A stretch of 63,398 bases of DNA from Akkermansia muciniphila (lineage in GTDB: Bacteria; Verrucomicrobiota; Verrucomicrobiia; Verrucomicrobiales; V1-33): assembly GCA_945900785.1 (NCBI GenBank), contig CAMDJM010000022.1, positions 1 to 63,398 on the forward strand, given 5' to 3'. Positions 8,301 through 16,713 of the stretch are shown here, in pieces; position 1 is the first letter of the stretch, and each line of letters begins with the position of its first letter. The notes under the pieces were generated by a model. The model saw nothing but the letters and a program-made list of their open reading frames with translations. It made no database searches and had not been told where the DNA came from. Made by a program: the position numbers and the translations under genes.

Positions 8301-10249
8301 ACGGGCGCACCCAGATGCACGAATTAGCGAAGCAGCGGATCGTTCTTCAAAATGATCTTAGCAATGCCTACACGGATATTGTCGAGCGGCTAACGTGGCT
8401 TCGACTCAAGGAAACGCTGGACAAGGATCGCGGCCTGATGGCCTCACTACAGCAATACATGGCTGCGATTCGGGGCATCGGCGCAGGGACTGGAGTCCGC
8501 GCCGTGCGGTTTCGTAGAGACGCTCGCAAGGCCATGCTGCGTGCCAATCAGGCTATTCGCTGTTGGATCATGCCGCACTGGCGGGTTTCGGAAAGCTTGC
8601 CATCTGAATTAGCTCTGTTTGATTTGGTGATCGTAGATGAGGCATCCCAAAGTGATTTGTGGGCCTTGCCAGCCATGTTAAGGGCAAAGAAACTGCTCGT
8701 GGTGGGCGACAACAAGCAAGTCAGCCCATCGGCAGTTGGAATCAAGGAAGCTGACATCAGCCAGCTTCATACTCGTTTCCTCCGAACCCTTCCCTTCGGA
8801 GATGTCCTCAGCCCGGATAAGTCTGTCTATGACTTGGCCTGCGTCATGTTCGCCTCTGATCTTGTGAGGCTTCGCGAGCATTTTCGATGTGTCGAGCCGA
8901 TCATCGAGTTTTCAAACCGGCTTTGCTATAACGGCGAAATAAAGTGTCTCCGCGTTCCTACAGCAGCAGAGCGCATCACTCCACCTCTGGTGGATGTATT
9001 TGTGAAGGACGGAGCAAGGGAAGGCAGAGCCAAAATTAACCGGGCCGAAGCTCAAGCGATCATCAACGAGATCAAAATACTGGCCGGAGATATCCGTTTT
9101 GCCAAGCGAACAATGGGCGTGGTCTCCTTGCTGGGAGGAGATCAGGCAAAGCTCGTCTTCGAGATGTTGATTTCCCAAGTTGGCGAGGAAACGATTCTAA
9201 AGCACAAAATTCGTTGTGGGGATGCCATGACGTTTCAGGGACGCGAGGCCGACATTATTTTCATTTCGATGGTGGCAGACGCCGAAGGCGTCCGGGCGCT
9301 CAGCGGAGAAATGTATGAGCAACGATTCAACGTTGCCGTCTCGCGGGCAAGAGATAGACTCTATCTTTTCCGGAGCTTTAAACGAGAAGAACTCAAAGAA
9401 AACGACCTTCGCGCCCAGTTGTTGAACCATTTCCAAAATCCCTTGCGTCGTGATACCGAGAAGAAAGGGCGTGACCGTTGCGAGTCGGATTTTGAGCGGG
9501 CGATGTTTGATCGGTTGAACGCAGCAGGTTATCGCGTCCTGCCGCAGGTTGCAGCCGGAGGATTCCGTATTGATTTGGTCGTAGAGGGCACTGCAGGGCG
9601 GCGCCTGGCTGTCGAATGCGATGGAGATCAGTATCACGGACCAGAAGTCTGGATGGAAGATCTCCAACGCCAGCGGACTCTTGAAAGGGCGGGCTGGACG
9701 TTCTGGAGATGTTGGGGATCCAGCTTTCTCCGCGATCCTGAGTTGTGCATGCATAGCCTTTTCACAGAATTAAACGGGCATGGCATTGATCCCATAGGCG
9801 GCCTTGATGGCGACCTTACCGACATGGTGGAGTATCGTGAGGTCTGGGGGCATGAGCCGGAGCCAACTGAACAGGCATGCGAACAAGACCTCGAACCCGA
9901 GACGGAGGCTGATAGTGAGGTTGTTGAACCAGCAACCCCCATAACGAATACTGAGGGAGCTGTCCAAAACGATACGCAGGCACCTCGAAGGGCGGATGAC
10001 GTCGACGACTCCGAGATCCAACGTGTTGTGCAAATCGTATTGCAAAGCTGCCCCAATCAGACTTGCACATTGGAATCCCTACCCACACGGCTTTTAAAGC
10101 ACCTCGGAATTCGAACACGAAGTGGGCCCCGCGCAGAGTTTGAAAAGCGGGTGAAACGAAACCTGGCAAAGATGGAGCGTCGAGGTGTGATCGAGCGTTA
10201 TAAGGCAACTAACGAACGAGTGAGATTGATTGCGCCTGAGCTAATTTGA
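5339..10249 (+). CDS. Very large SF1 helicase with C-terminal REase-like nuclease (candidate defence protein)
   Basis: About 1636 residues. A roughly 390-residue unassigned N-terminal region precedes Walker A (QGPPGTGKTHTIAN, about residue 402). A long coiled, insert-rich section follows, then Walker B/motif II VIVDEASQSD (about 1098), motif III GDNKQVSP, and the C-terminal helicase motifs MTFQGREAD and NVAVSRARDRLYLF (about 1296-1340). This matches the Upf1/COG1112 SF1 type. A PD-(D/E)XK/Vsr-like (DUF559/MTES_1575-like) nuclease follows at about 1382-1480 with FRIDLVVEG and LAVECDGDQYHG. An acidic linker and a winged-helix-like tail (about 1557-1636) finish it. Helicase-plus-nuclease giants of this type are typical of phage-defence islands, and the adjacent toxin-antitoxin pair fits. 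GTG codons at 5306 and 5318 are alternative starts; the ATG at 5339 best precedes the conserved LHQQRLISMLEYLEHW. Codon use looks less GC-rich than the neighbours. Confidence 0.85.
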   Translation: MPSLHQQRLISMLEYLEHWDKLNRSPVYDVNAHQGLIIWQNDLLELPGFHLNTADSSGEVWLAVERLRPQKPPALPSLLTNWAFVSDDPSHKPHRRESNPDPQEPKVIINFDDDPERESAFLIYLEGAWAKWAETESPRRRSIGIYDKLFNLLQTIETEGAESALELVWGVGIALWKPDKLPSVRYPLISHLVEIDPVGTDMALRIRPRDLPPLLETDVYVAMENPGLPVFEKAARTILEQPDRQVTPFDEASFEQILSGAAGTLDRHARYWPREVGFEPGKLPQASEALTITNTWVVFARRKGSNFLLDDVRRLKVRVEEAEVPAGAATVLVEDAEGEAPQRQPRQWRGLSSTGFTTGWSGDAAAPHSAASTGELYFPKPFNAEQIQIIDRLENSSGVVVQGPPGTGKTHTIANVISHYLAEGKRVLVTSKGESALAVLRDQLPPPIRDLTVSLLTSERDGLKQLEQSVAKICTEITTLNPAELSKEISRNQLRIDQIHQKINDIDRQLAAWAKKNIDPAPGSLGGMKPAEMARVVVEQAASYEWFPDALDSRPEHDAEFSTENVAALRQARLNVGENLIYLNTQLPAAGMVPSATEIGELHRQLIEFHTLSDTLDEQSTERLKAPTRDDLTDPQSLGKLLDNAERVAKLLREAANIRRSLSNKWLDWLRAGFEARNASKPAFMVVLQKKDEIEALLATRRQFIGVAIEWLDEWDTDEDLFAAVQNAAAGKSPFGMLSLGKREAKQRLQQIRLNGQAPKAPEDWKWIESHIAVRRQTGVCVLGWNALAADCPSPLLPRPAAEALRASEEILEQIAMAEKWVSEIAPNLTKDVEAVFSDVRADGVVDDPDRMEKLASAIDLRVRRKRLETSKLQVSRLAETFRKSSLPTFVKASGFLEAQLGKFEIDSHAIEREWTEIGDSFERLRLLQPAFETIHQVCSVIGQNGAPTWAQQLRTVAISESGDGVLRQDWASAWKWKRQFGHLLEIDGRTQMHELAKQRIVLQNDLSNAYTDIVERLTWLRLKETLDKDRGLMASLQQYMAAIRGIGAGTGVRAVRFRRDARKAMLRANQAIRCWIMPHWRVSESLPSELALFDLVIVDEASQSDLWALPAMLRAKKLLVVGDNKQVSPSAVGIKEADISQLHTRFLRTLPFGDVLSPDKSVYDLACVMFASDLVRLREHFRCVEPIIEFSNRLCYNGEIKCLRVPTAAERITPPLVDVFVKDGAREGRAKINRAEAQAIINEIKILAGDIRFAKRTMGVVSLLGGDQAKLVFEMLISQVGEETILKHKIRCGDAMTFQGREADIIFISMVADAEGVRALSGEMYEQRFNVAVSRARDRLYLFRSFKREELKENDLRAQLLNHFQNPLRRDTEKKGRDRCESDFERAMFDRLNAAGYRVLPQVAAGGFRIDLVVEGTAGRRLAVECDGDQYHGPEVWMEDLQRQRTLERAGWTFWRCWGSSFLRDPELCMHSLFTELNGHGIDPIGGLDGDLTDMVEYREVWGHEPEPTEQACEQDLEPETEADSEVVEPATPITNTEGAVQNDTQAPRRADDVDDSEIQRVVQIVLQSCPNQTCTLESLPTRLLKHLGIRTRSGPRAEFEKRVKRNLAKMERRGVIERYKATNERVRLIAPELI

Positions 10250-10404
10250 GCCAGTGTTTGTGATTTTTAGCGGCTCGTGTTTTCGCGGCAGCAGGGGTGC
10301 CTCAACCGATGCGGACAGGCGAACGGATGGTCAATCAGGCCCTGATTCAGCCGACGGGAGATGCGGCCCAAGGTGACGGTGTCCTCGTCTTCGATAATCG
10401 ATAA
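10250..10404. other. Intergenic edge of the accessory island
   Basis: The stretch between the helicase stop and the hydrolase remnant. No gene, terminator with a T-run or mobile-element end was recognised. A short minus-strand reading (about 10260-10370, VTLGRISRRLNQGLIDH) is open but has no family I know; it may be further debris of the broken neighbour or of an insertion. Confidence 0.3.
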
Positions 10405-10675
10405 TCACTTCAATATCCTGTCCCGGCGTTCTTCGAAGCGGTCCTGGTCTCCTTCCATCCAGCCCCGCGAAATGCCATCAGGGGTTGTCACCGCTCCAAC
10501 CGAGGTTCCGGAAGCTAACGCGTGCTTCCGGCCAGGCCGCAGCCATCCGCTCTTCGATGAAACCGTGACGGCCCTCCCGCTCGATGAGCGTGTCGACTGG
10601 CAATACTACCCGGTCGCCATCCGCGAGCGAAAAGGGTGTTGGGGCTTCGGCTACCGCGGTCGTAGCGCCAAGCAC
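10405..10675 (-). pseudogene. Broken SGNH/GDSL-type hydrolase, N-terminal remnant
   Basis: The minus-strand frame from 10675 reads FSLADGDRVVLPVDTLIER, then ARVSFRNLGWSGDNP, which is the N-terminal block of the SGNH/GDSL hydrolases common in Planctomycetota and Verrucomicrobiota. The usual G-D-T of the nucleophile block is altered to VDT. The frame stops at 10478. Dropping one C from the CCCC run there restores an open reading (DGISRGWMEGDQDRFEERR) as far as a stop at 10405, after which nothing recognisable remains. Upstream, the expected signal peptide is interrupted by a TAA. So it has at least one frameshift, a broken signal peptide and a lost C-terminus. It follows the isochorismatase-ThuA gene on the same strand and borders the helicase island. 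Confidence 0.6.
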
Positions 10676-10758
10676 CAGGGCCTCGATTTAGCAGACGAGG
10701 TAGCGGTGATCATGGCCAGACATGAACATCGTGGTTCAGCCGGACGGTTGAGGCGTCG

Positions 10759-12351
10759 TTATTTGGCAGGGAAGCCGGTTCCGGCATTGGCGGGGGGCAG
10801 CGGATCATGCAGGCACCACAGGATGCCATTCAGCAGGAGGCGGCGGAAGGCAGGAAGCTGAAAATCACCGGAATTTCCTAACGACGTGTAAAACACGCGC
10901 CGGTCCTGGGTGTTGTTGACCCAGGCCACGGGTTCCATGGTGTCCTGGCCGCTGACCTGGCCCTGGAGCAGAGTGACCGTTCCGGGGATGAGATTGCGGT
11001 TTTTGTAAAGATGTGAAGTCACCGTAAAGGGCGTGGCGGGCACGCCGGTGAGCACCAGATGGGAGGCATTCGCTGCGACGGTCCCAATGACGCTGGCGGG
11101 ATCCCCCGGGGGCTTGTTGTTGTAATGGCCTTCGTAGTGGCCGCCCAGCACTTCGGTGTCGAAGTTATTCCATACGGCGTAACCATCCCCGGCGGGTTGC
11201 GCAGCAAAAGCGTGACTGGCGGTGCGGAGGCCCACCACTGGTTTGCCAGCGGCCACATGGGCGCGGAGCAGGTCCATCATGACCTTGGGAGACGAGCGCC
11301 GGCGGGCACTGATCACCACCAGGTCGGCCCCGCGCAGGGCTTCGATGTTTTTGAAATCGGGATCACCATCCTTTGGTGAGGCCTGCACGTAGGCCACCTC
11401 GTAGCCGCGCCACTCCAATGCTTTTTGGGCGAATTCCGGAAGGGTCTCCCAAGTGTGATATTCGTTTTCACCGATCACCATGACGATCCTTTTTTTAACA
11501 TCCTCCTGGAATTGAAAAGGAGCGCCACCCAGGAAATCCGTGCTGGTGATACTGGGGCAGCAATATTGCTCGATGTGCTCCACTACCAGTTCTGTGCCGC
11601 GAAAATGGGATACCCAGGGCCGCATCCGGTGATTATACATGGAATCGGTGAGGTCCCGCATGAGAAGAACCTGCTGCCCCTGCGCCACCAGTTGGCGGAT
11701 CGCGAAAGGGCGGCCCAGCACGCACATGTTGATATGCACGCCCATCACAATGACATTGGTGATACCGCGCTGGCGCATCAGGTAGTAGGCCTCGGCGGAA
11801 TCCGTGATGGCATCGCCCTCCATGATTTCCAAGGCAGGATGTTGCCGCTTCCATGCCCCGTAGCCAGGACAGGCAGGGCAGCCGTCACATCCGCCATCGG
11901 AATCATCAATGGGCAGGGCGGGCTCCTTCACCCCATCGAGCGCGCACCAGTTTTGCAAAGGAATCGTGGTCTGGACCTTCGGCGCTGCCTGGGCGGGCCT
12001 GCGGCCCGGATGGTCTTTGTAAAAATCCATGGTATCGCTGGGACAATGAATGATTAGCATGCCTTTGCTTCGGGCGGCTTTGAGCACCTCATTCATGCGC
12101 GGAGCCATCTCGCCCACCCGCTCGGTGGCATCCGGGCAATGGTGCTTGTCCCACATGTCACAGACCACCACTGCTGTGCGGGCAGGATCCCACTGCACCT
12201 CCTTCTGGCTGATTACCGGAGCACCGGTCCCGGCCCCTCCTTCAGGCAGCGCACGGGAACGGGTGTGCAGAGTGATAGGCTCTGCCCCGCAGATCATCAG
12301 TTGGGAAAGCACCAGCAGGGAGGCGCAGATGAATTTGGAAAAAAAAGTCAT
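10759..12351 (-). CDS. Secreted isochorismatase-family cysteine hydrolase fused to a ThuA-like domain
   Basis: 530 residues. A signal peptide (MTFFSKFICASLLVLSQLMICG) is followed by an isochorismatase-like hydrolase domain (about 60-265). Asp65 in VVVCDMWDK and the nucleophile Cys210 in VMGVHINMCVLG are visible, and a Cys-rich insert (DGGCDGCPACPGYG) lies between them. From about residue 288 (RIVMVIGENEYHTW) to the end is a ThuA-like, class-I amidotransferase-fold domain with LVVISARRRSS, PVVGLRTASHAF and VFYTSLGNSGDF. ThuA domains are common in PVC sugar-catabolism loci. Their fusion to a cysteine hydrolase suggests two-step processing of one exported substrate, which is inference. The ATG at 12351 is chosen because it starts the signal peptide; the frame opens 10 codons earlier. 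It is divergent from the DUF1549 gene. Confidence 0.85.
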   Translation of the reverse strand: MTFFSKFICASLLVLSQLMICGAEPITLHTRSRALPEGGAGTGAPVISQKEVQWDPARTAVVVCDMWDKHHCPDATERVGEMAPRMNEVLKAARSKGMLIIHCPSDTMDFYKDHPGRRPAQAAPKVQTTIPLQNWCALDGVKEPALPIDDSDGGCDGCPACPGYGAWKRQHPALEIMEGDAITDSAEAYYLMRQRGITNVIVMGVHINMCVLGRPFAIRQLVAQGQQVLLMRDLTDSMYNHRMRPWVSHFRGTELVVEHIEQYCCPSITSTDFLGGAPFQFQEDVKKRIVMVIGENEYHTWETLPEFAQKALEWRGYEVAYVQASPKDGDPDFKNIEALRGADLVVISARRRSSPKVMMDLLRAHVAAGKPVVGLRTASHAFAAQPAGDGYAVWNNFDTEVLGGHYEGHYNNKPPGDPASVIGTVAANASHLVLTGVPATPFTVTSHLYKNRNLIPGTVTLLQGQVSGQDTMEPVAWVNNTQDRRVFYTSLGNSGDFQLPAFRRLLLNGILWCLHDPLPPANAGTGFPAK

Positions 12352-12670
12352 GGGATGATAGGGTTGAAAGGGGTTGGGCACTTTGAGGATTCAATAAACC
12401 AGCGGCGGACGGGGGGGATTTGCCTGGAAAGGAATCCAGTGACGGATTAAGCGGGGCGGCAGCGGAAAATCCCGGGTGGGCCATAGTCCATGAAACGTTG
12501 GGAATTTCCGGCCTTCTGTCACTTTTTTGCGGTGCCGGAGAAGGTGTGCTGTCAGGATCCTGCCCTTTCCCAGGCACCAAAGCCTGGAGTCATCCACTGA
12601 AAGCAAGCATTCCCGGTTTTCGTTTCCATCATCGCCGCGAGGCGGGAGGGGATTCCTTCCATGGACGAAC
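12352..12670. other. Divergent intergenic region
   Basis: About 320 bases separating the isochorismatase-ThuA gene from the DUF1549/1553 gene. It should hold promoters in both directions, but I could not pick a convincing -35/-10 pair. An open frame upstream of the DUF1549 ATG reaches 12527 without family-like sequence. No repeat or RNA structure was noted. Confidence 0.35.
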
Positions 12671-15133
12671 ATGCACCAGCCCCTATCCAATCACTCTTCC
12701 GCCGGTGCCCCGCCAGGCTCATGGGGGAAGCTGTGCCGGCTGGGCGGCTGGATGTTGTCTTTTGCCCTGGCCGGAACCGCTGTTGTTGCGACCGAAGGGC
12801 TGCCCAAGGCCGCTCCGGGCAGTGCAACCTCCCATTGGGCCTTCCAGCCGGTCGTGCCGCCGCCAGTGCCTGCACCCTCCAACCCAGGCTGGGTGCGGAA
12901 CCCTATCGACGCCTTTCTTTCCAGTCAGCACGACAAGCATGGACTAACCCCGCTGGAGACGGCTCCGCCCCACGTGCTGCTGCGCCGGCTCTATCTGGAT
13001 CTGGTGGGCGTGCCCCCCACCCCGGCGGAATTGGCGGAATTCACCGCCCAACCCACGGAGGAGCACTATCTTCAGGTGGTCGGGCAACTCCTCGCCAGCC
13101 CACGCTATGGGGAACGCTGGGGCCGGCATTGGATGGATGTCTGGCGCTACAGCGATTGGGCAGGGCACAATAAGGAGGTGAGGGAAAGTCATCCTGACAT
13201 TTGGCGCTGGCGCGACTGGATCATCGAATCCAGCAACGCGGACAAGCCCTACGACCGGATGATTCTGGAAATGCTGGCGGCGGATGAAATCGCGCCGCAG
13301 GATTCCGGGGCGCTGCGGGCTACCGGGTTTCTGGTCAGGAACTGGTTTCTCTACAGCCGCAATGTCTGGCTGGAAAATACGGTGGAGCATACCGGGAAAG
13401 CCTTCCTCGGGCTGACCCTGAACTGTGCCAAGTGCCACGACCACAAATACGATCCGGTCCCGCAGGCCGACTTTTACCGGATGCGGGCCTTTTTCGAACC
13501 CCACGATATCCGGGCCACTGTTATCAGCTATCAGGGTGATGCCGCCGCAAAAAATCTGGTGCGTGTCTTCGATGCCCGTCCAGCGGAGCCCACCTACCTA
13601 TTCACCCGCGGCAATGAAGCGCAGCCCGAGACCTCCCAGCCCATGCTGCCAGGAGCCCCGGCTTTCCTGGCTCCGCATGTTCCTGACATCACGGCAGTGC
13701 CTCTGCCCCTGGACAGTTACTATCCTGCCTTAAGCGCAGCAGCGGTCAGGGAAGTCCTGGACAAAGCCGAGTCCGGTGCCAGGGAGTCGGAGCATAAAGC
13801 AGCCGCCGCATGGGCAGCTGCCCTGGCGCTTCCGCCGCCTGACAATTTCGAAGCCCTGCGCACGGCGGCGGATCTTGCGGGCCGGCAGGCCGCGCTGGCC
13901 CGGGCTGAGCTGCTGGCACTTCAGGAGCGCATTCTGGCCGAGCGCCAGAAATATGGCCTCATTCCCGGCGATCCGGCGGCAGCGGCACGCGCGGCGTCCG
14001 TGGCGGAGCGGCAAGCCAAACGCCTGGCGGCGGAATGCACCCTCGCCGCAGCGGATGCAGCCACACTCACCCTGCGGGCCCAGGCCAAGCCGGAGGACGC
14101 CAAGGCCAGGGAAAGCCTGATCGATGCGGAAAAAAAACAAAGCACGGCACGCGAAGCTCTCGCCATGGCCCAAAAAGCGGTGCTGGAAGAGACTTCCGCC
14201 TACACCCCGCTGGGCACGGTCTATCCGCAGACTTCCACCGGCCGTCGTCTGGCGCTGGCCCAGTGGATCACCAGCCCGGAGAATCCATTGACGGCCCGCG
14301 TTGCCATGAACCATGTGTGGTTGAGGCATTTTGGCACTCCTCTGGTGTCCACGGTTTTTGATTTTGGCAAAGGTGGCAGGGCCCCATCAAACCCGGAACT
14401 GCTGGACTGGCTGGCCGCCGAATTTGTGAAGCAGCGCTGGAGCCTGAAAGCCATGCACCGGCTGATGGTGACCTCCTCGGCCTACCGCATGCAATCCTCC
14501 GGCGGGGACCGGATGGCGGCCAACACCGCACTGGATCCTGACAATATCTACTTTTGGCGGATGAACGTGCGCCGCGCCGAGTCCGAGGTGGTGAGGGACA
14601 GCGTGATTTACGTAGGAGGCGGCATGGACTGGAGCATGGGTGGACCCGAGCTGGATCAGGCCACGGGCGAGACCGTGCTGCGCCGCAGCCTGTATTTCCG
14701 GCATGCCAAGGAGAAGCTCATGGAATTCACGCGGACTTTTGATGGCCCTGGCGTCACTGAATGTTATAAGCGTGACGAAAGCATCGTGCCGCAGCAGGCC
14801 CTCGCCATGGCGAACAGTCCCTTGGTCAAAAACCAATCCCGGCGGCTGGCGGCGGCCCTGATGAAGGCCTCCGGGGAAGATGCAGACGGCAGCTCCTTCA
14901 TCCGGCTTTGCTTCAGCACCATCCTCAACCGGCCTCCGGAGCAGGAGGAAATGGCCGCCTGCCAGCAGTTCCTCAATGACCAGAGCGCCCTCCTCGCCGA
15001 TCCCGCCGGGCTGACTCCAGCGGCGACGGGCGAAATAGCGGCAACGCTCCCGGCCACGCAGCCCCGGGCCCGTGCGGGGGAGAACCTGGTGCTGGTGCTC
15101 TTCAACCACAACGACTTTATCTCCATCCGCTAG
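12671..15133 (+). CDS. Secreted DUF1549/DUF1553 protein with a CxxCH-type motif
   Basis: 820 residues. It has a signal-like hydrophobic segment (GGWMLSFALAGTAVVA, about residues 24-39). DUF1549 runs from about 70 to 275 (NPIDAFLSSQHDK, RRLYLDLVGVPPTP, YGERWGRHWMDVWRYSDW), closing with CAKCHDHKYDP at about 252, a haem-c-like CxxCH that is a hallmark of these PVC proteins. A helical alanine-rich, coiled-coil-like insert lies at about 355-500. DUF1553 then runs to the C-terminus (TSTGRRLALAQWI, NPLTARVAMNHVWLRHFG, RNVRR-type blocks, VPQQALAMANSPLV). The ATG at 12671 gives the expected N-terminus. The DUF1501 gene begins 2 bp after the stop, the standard PVC pairing. No experimentally firm function is known for the pair; a role in extracellular polymer breakdown is usually assumed. 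Confidence 0.88.
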   Translation: MHQPLSNHSSAGAPPGSWGKLCRLGGWMLSFALAGTAVVATEGLPKAAPGSATSHWAFQPVVPPPVPAPSNPGWVRNPIDAFLSSQHDKHGLTPLETAPPHVLLRRLYLDLVGVPPTPAELAEFTAQPTEEHYLQVVGQLLASPRYGERWGRHWMDVWRYSDWAGHNKEVRESHPDIWRWRDWIIESSNADKPYDRMILEMLAADEIAPQDSGALRATGFLVRNWFLYSRNVWLENTVEHTGKAFLGLTLNCAKCHDHKYDPVPQADFYRMRAFFEPHDIRATVISYQGDAAAKNLVRVFDARPAEPTYLFTRGNEAQPETSQPMLPGAPAFLAPHVPDITAVPLPLDSYYPALSAAAVREVLDKAESGARESEHKAAAAWAAALALPPPDNFEALRTAADLAGRQAALARAELLALQERILAERQKYGLIPGDPAAAARAASVAERQAKRLAAECTLAAADAATLTLRAQAKPEDAKARESLIDAEKKQSTAREALAMAQKAVLEETSAYTPLGTVYPQTSTGRRLALAQWITSPENPLTARVAMNHVWLRHFGTPLVSTVFDFGKGGRAPSNPELLDWLAAEFVKQRWSLKAMHRLMVTSSAYRMQSSGGDRMAANTALDPDNIYFWRMNVRRAESEVVRDSVIYVGGGMDWSMGGPELDQATGETVLRRSLYFRHAKEKLMEFTRTFDGPGVTECYKRDESIVPQQALAMANSPLVKNQSRRLAAALMKASGEDADGSSFIRLCFSTILNRPPEQEEMAACQQFLNDQSALLADPAGLTPAATGEIAATLPATQPRARAGENLVLVLFNHNDFISIR

Positions 15134-15135
15134 CC

Positions 15136-16632
15136 ATGAAAAACTTTCCCCACCCACGCTGGCAGATTCCTGGGACCCGGAGGTCATTCCTGTCAGATTG
15201 CGGCATGGGCATGACCGGCATGGTGCTGGGCTCACTGCTGGCGCGGGACGGCATCTCCCGGGCGGATGGGGCTGACCTGCCGGGTCCGGCGGGGATGATT
15301 CCCCATCTGCCGCAGATCGCCCCAAAGGCCCGCAGTGTGATCTGGCTTTTCATGGTAGGAGGCACCAGCCACATGGAAAGCTTTGACCCCAAACCCGAGC
15401 TGAACCGCTATGCCGGGAAGACCATCGCCGAATCGCCCTACAAAGCCACCCTGGATTCCCCTTACCTCAACCGCAACCTCCGCGAACTGATCAAGGGCCT
15501 GCACAAGGTGCAGCCGAAAATCCTTCCCCTGCAGGTGGGCTACCGGCCACGGGGCCGCAGTGGGGTGGAAGTCAGCGATTGGTGGCCTAACGTGGGGGAA
15601 TGCATTGATGACATCGCCGTGGTGCGCTCCATGTGGACCACGGATAACAACCACGGGGCCCAGCTTCAGTTCCATACCGGCAGGCATGTCCTGGATGGAC
15701 AGTTTCCTACCCTTGGATCGTGGGTGCACTATGGTCTGGGGGCGCTGAATGAAAATCTGCCGCAGTTTGTAGTGATGGGAACGCCCCTCGCGGATTGCTG
15801 CGGCGGGGTGGGTGCCCATGGGGCGAACTATCTGGGCCCGGCACACCAGGGGGTGCAGCTGGCCATTGATCCGAAAAAACCGCTGCCCTATGCGGGACCG
15901 GGCGCTGATGTCTACACCAGGGAACAACAGGCGCAATTCGCGCTGATGGACCGGCTGAACCGATTGTCTGCTGTCGAATATCCGCAGGACGCCGCCCTCG
16001 CCGCGCGCATCAAGTCCTATGAACTGGCGTTCCGCATGCAGATGGCGGTGCCGGAAGTCATGGCCTTCAGTCAGGAATCCGGGGCCACGCAGCGTCTCTA
16101 TGGTATTGACCAGGCCGTGACGAAGTCCTTTGGCGAGCAATGCCTGGCCGCCCGCCGGCTGGTGGAGCGGGGGGTCAGGTTCATCCAAATTTTCCACGGC
16201 AGCAATGGCGGCGCAGGCGAGTGGGATGCCCATGGCGGCCTGCGTGCCGGGCACAGCCGGCTGTGCGGCCAAGTGGATCTGCCTATCGCCGGCCTGCTCA
16301 AGGACCTCAAGCAACGCGGCCTCCTTGATGAAACGCTGGTCGTCTGGGGGTCGGAGTTCGGGCGCACGCCCGGAGCGCAGGATGCGGATGGGCGGGATCA
16401 TCATCCTTACGGATTTTCGGTGTGGCTGGCCGGTGGTGGCATCCGCGGCGGCATGGCCCACGGAGCCACGGACGAACTCGGTTTCCACGCCGTGGAAAAC
16501 CGCCACTACGTCACCGACCTTCATGCCACCGTGCTCCATCAGCTGGGGCTCGATCCTGAAAAACTCACCATTCCCGGCCGCCAGCGTCTGGAGATCGACT
16601 TTGGCAGGCCGATCCATGAGATCATCGCCTGA
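15136..16632 (+). CDS. DUF1501 (sulfatase/phosphatase-fold) exported protein
   Basis: 498 residues of the DUF1501 family, which has an alkaline-phosphatase-like fold and is nearly always paired with DUF1549/1553. The N-terminus carries a twin-arginine-like export signal (GTRRSFLSDCGMGMTGMVLG). Family blocks visible are SVIWLFMVGGTSHMESFDPKP, NNHGAQLQFHTGRH, VRFIQIFHGSNGGAGEWDAHG, VVWGSEFGRTPGAQ, GRDHHPYGFSVWLAGGGI, and a C-terminal TVLHQLGLDPEKL. It starts 2 bp after the DUF1549/1553 stop, so the two are surely one transcript. Its last codons and 3' flank are partly duplicated after the next gene (see repeat at 18254). Confidence 0.88.
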   Translation: MKNFPHPRWQIPGTRRSFLSDCGMGMTGMVLGSLLARDGISRADGADLPGPAGMIPHLPQIAPKARSVIWLFMVGGTSHMESFDPKPELNRYAGKTIAESPYKATLDSPYLNRNLRELIKGLHKVQPKILPLQVGYRPRGRSGVEVSDWWPNVGECIDDIAVVRSMWTTDNNHGAQLQFHTGRHVLDGQFPTLGSWVHYGLGALNENLPQFVVMGTPLADCCGGVGAHGANYLGPAHQGVQLAIDPKKPLPYAGPGADVYTREQQAQFALMDRLNRLSAVEYPQDAALAARIKSYELAFRMQMAVPEVMAFSQESGATQRLYGIDQAVTKSFGEQCLAARRLVERGVRFIQIFHGSNGGAGEWDAHGGLRAGHSRLCGQVDLPIAGLLKDLKQRGLLDETLVVWGSEFGRTPGAQDADGRDHHPYGFSVWLAGGGIRGGMAHGATDELGFHAVENRHYVTDLHATVLHQLGLDPEKLTIPGRQRLEIDFGRPIHEIIA

Positions 16633-16676
16633 ACCTACGCCAAGCCCCCTGGATCGGCGGCCTTCAGCCACCGGTC
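16621..16676 (+). repeat. Tail repeat, copy 1 (3' end of DUF1501 gene)
   Basis: Starts inside the last codons of the DUF1501 gene (atcatcgcctgaacc) and ends at ccaccggtc. A diverged copy of 59 bp, including the same stop codon context, lies at 18254-18312, after the next gene. Confidence 0.5.
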
Positions 16677-16713
16677 AGGGATCAACTCCGCCCCCTGCCT
16701 TTTTGACAGAACC

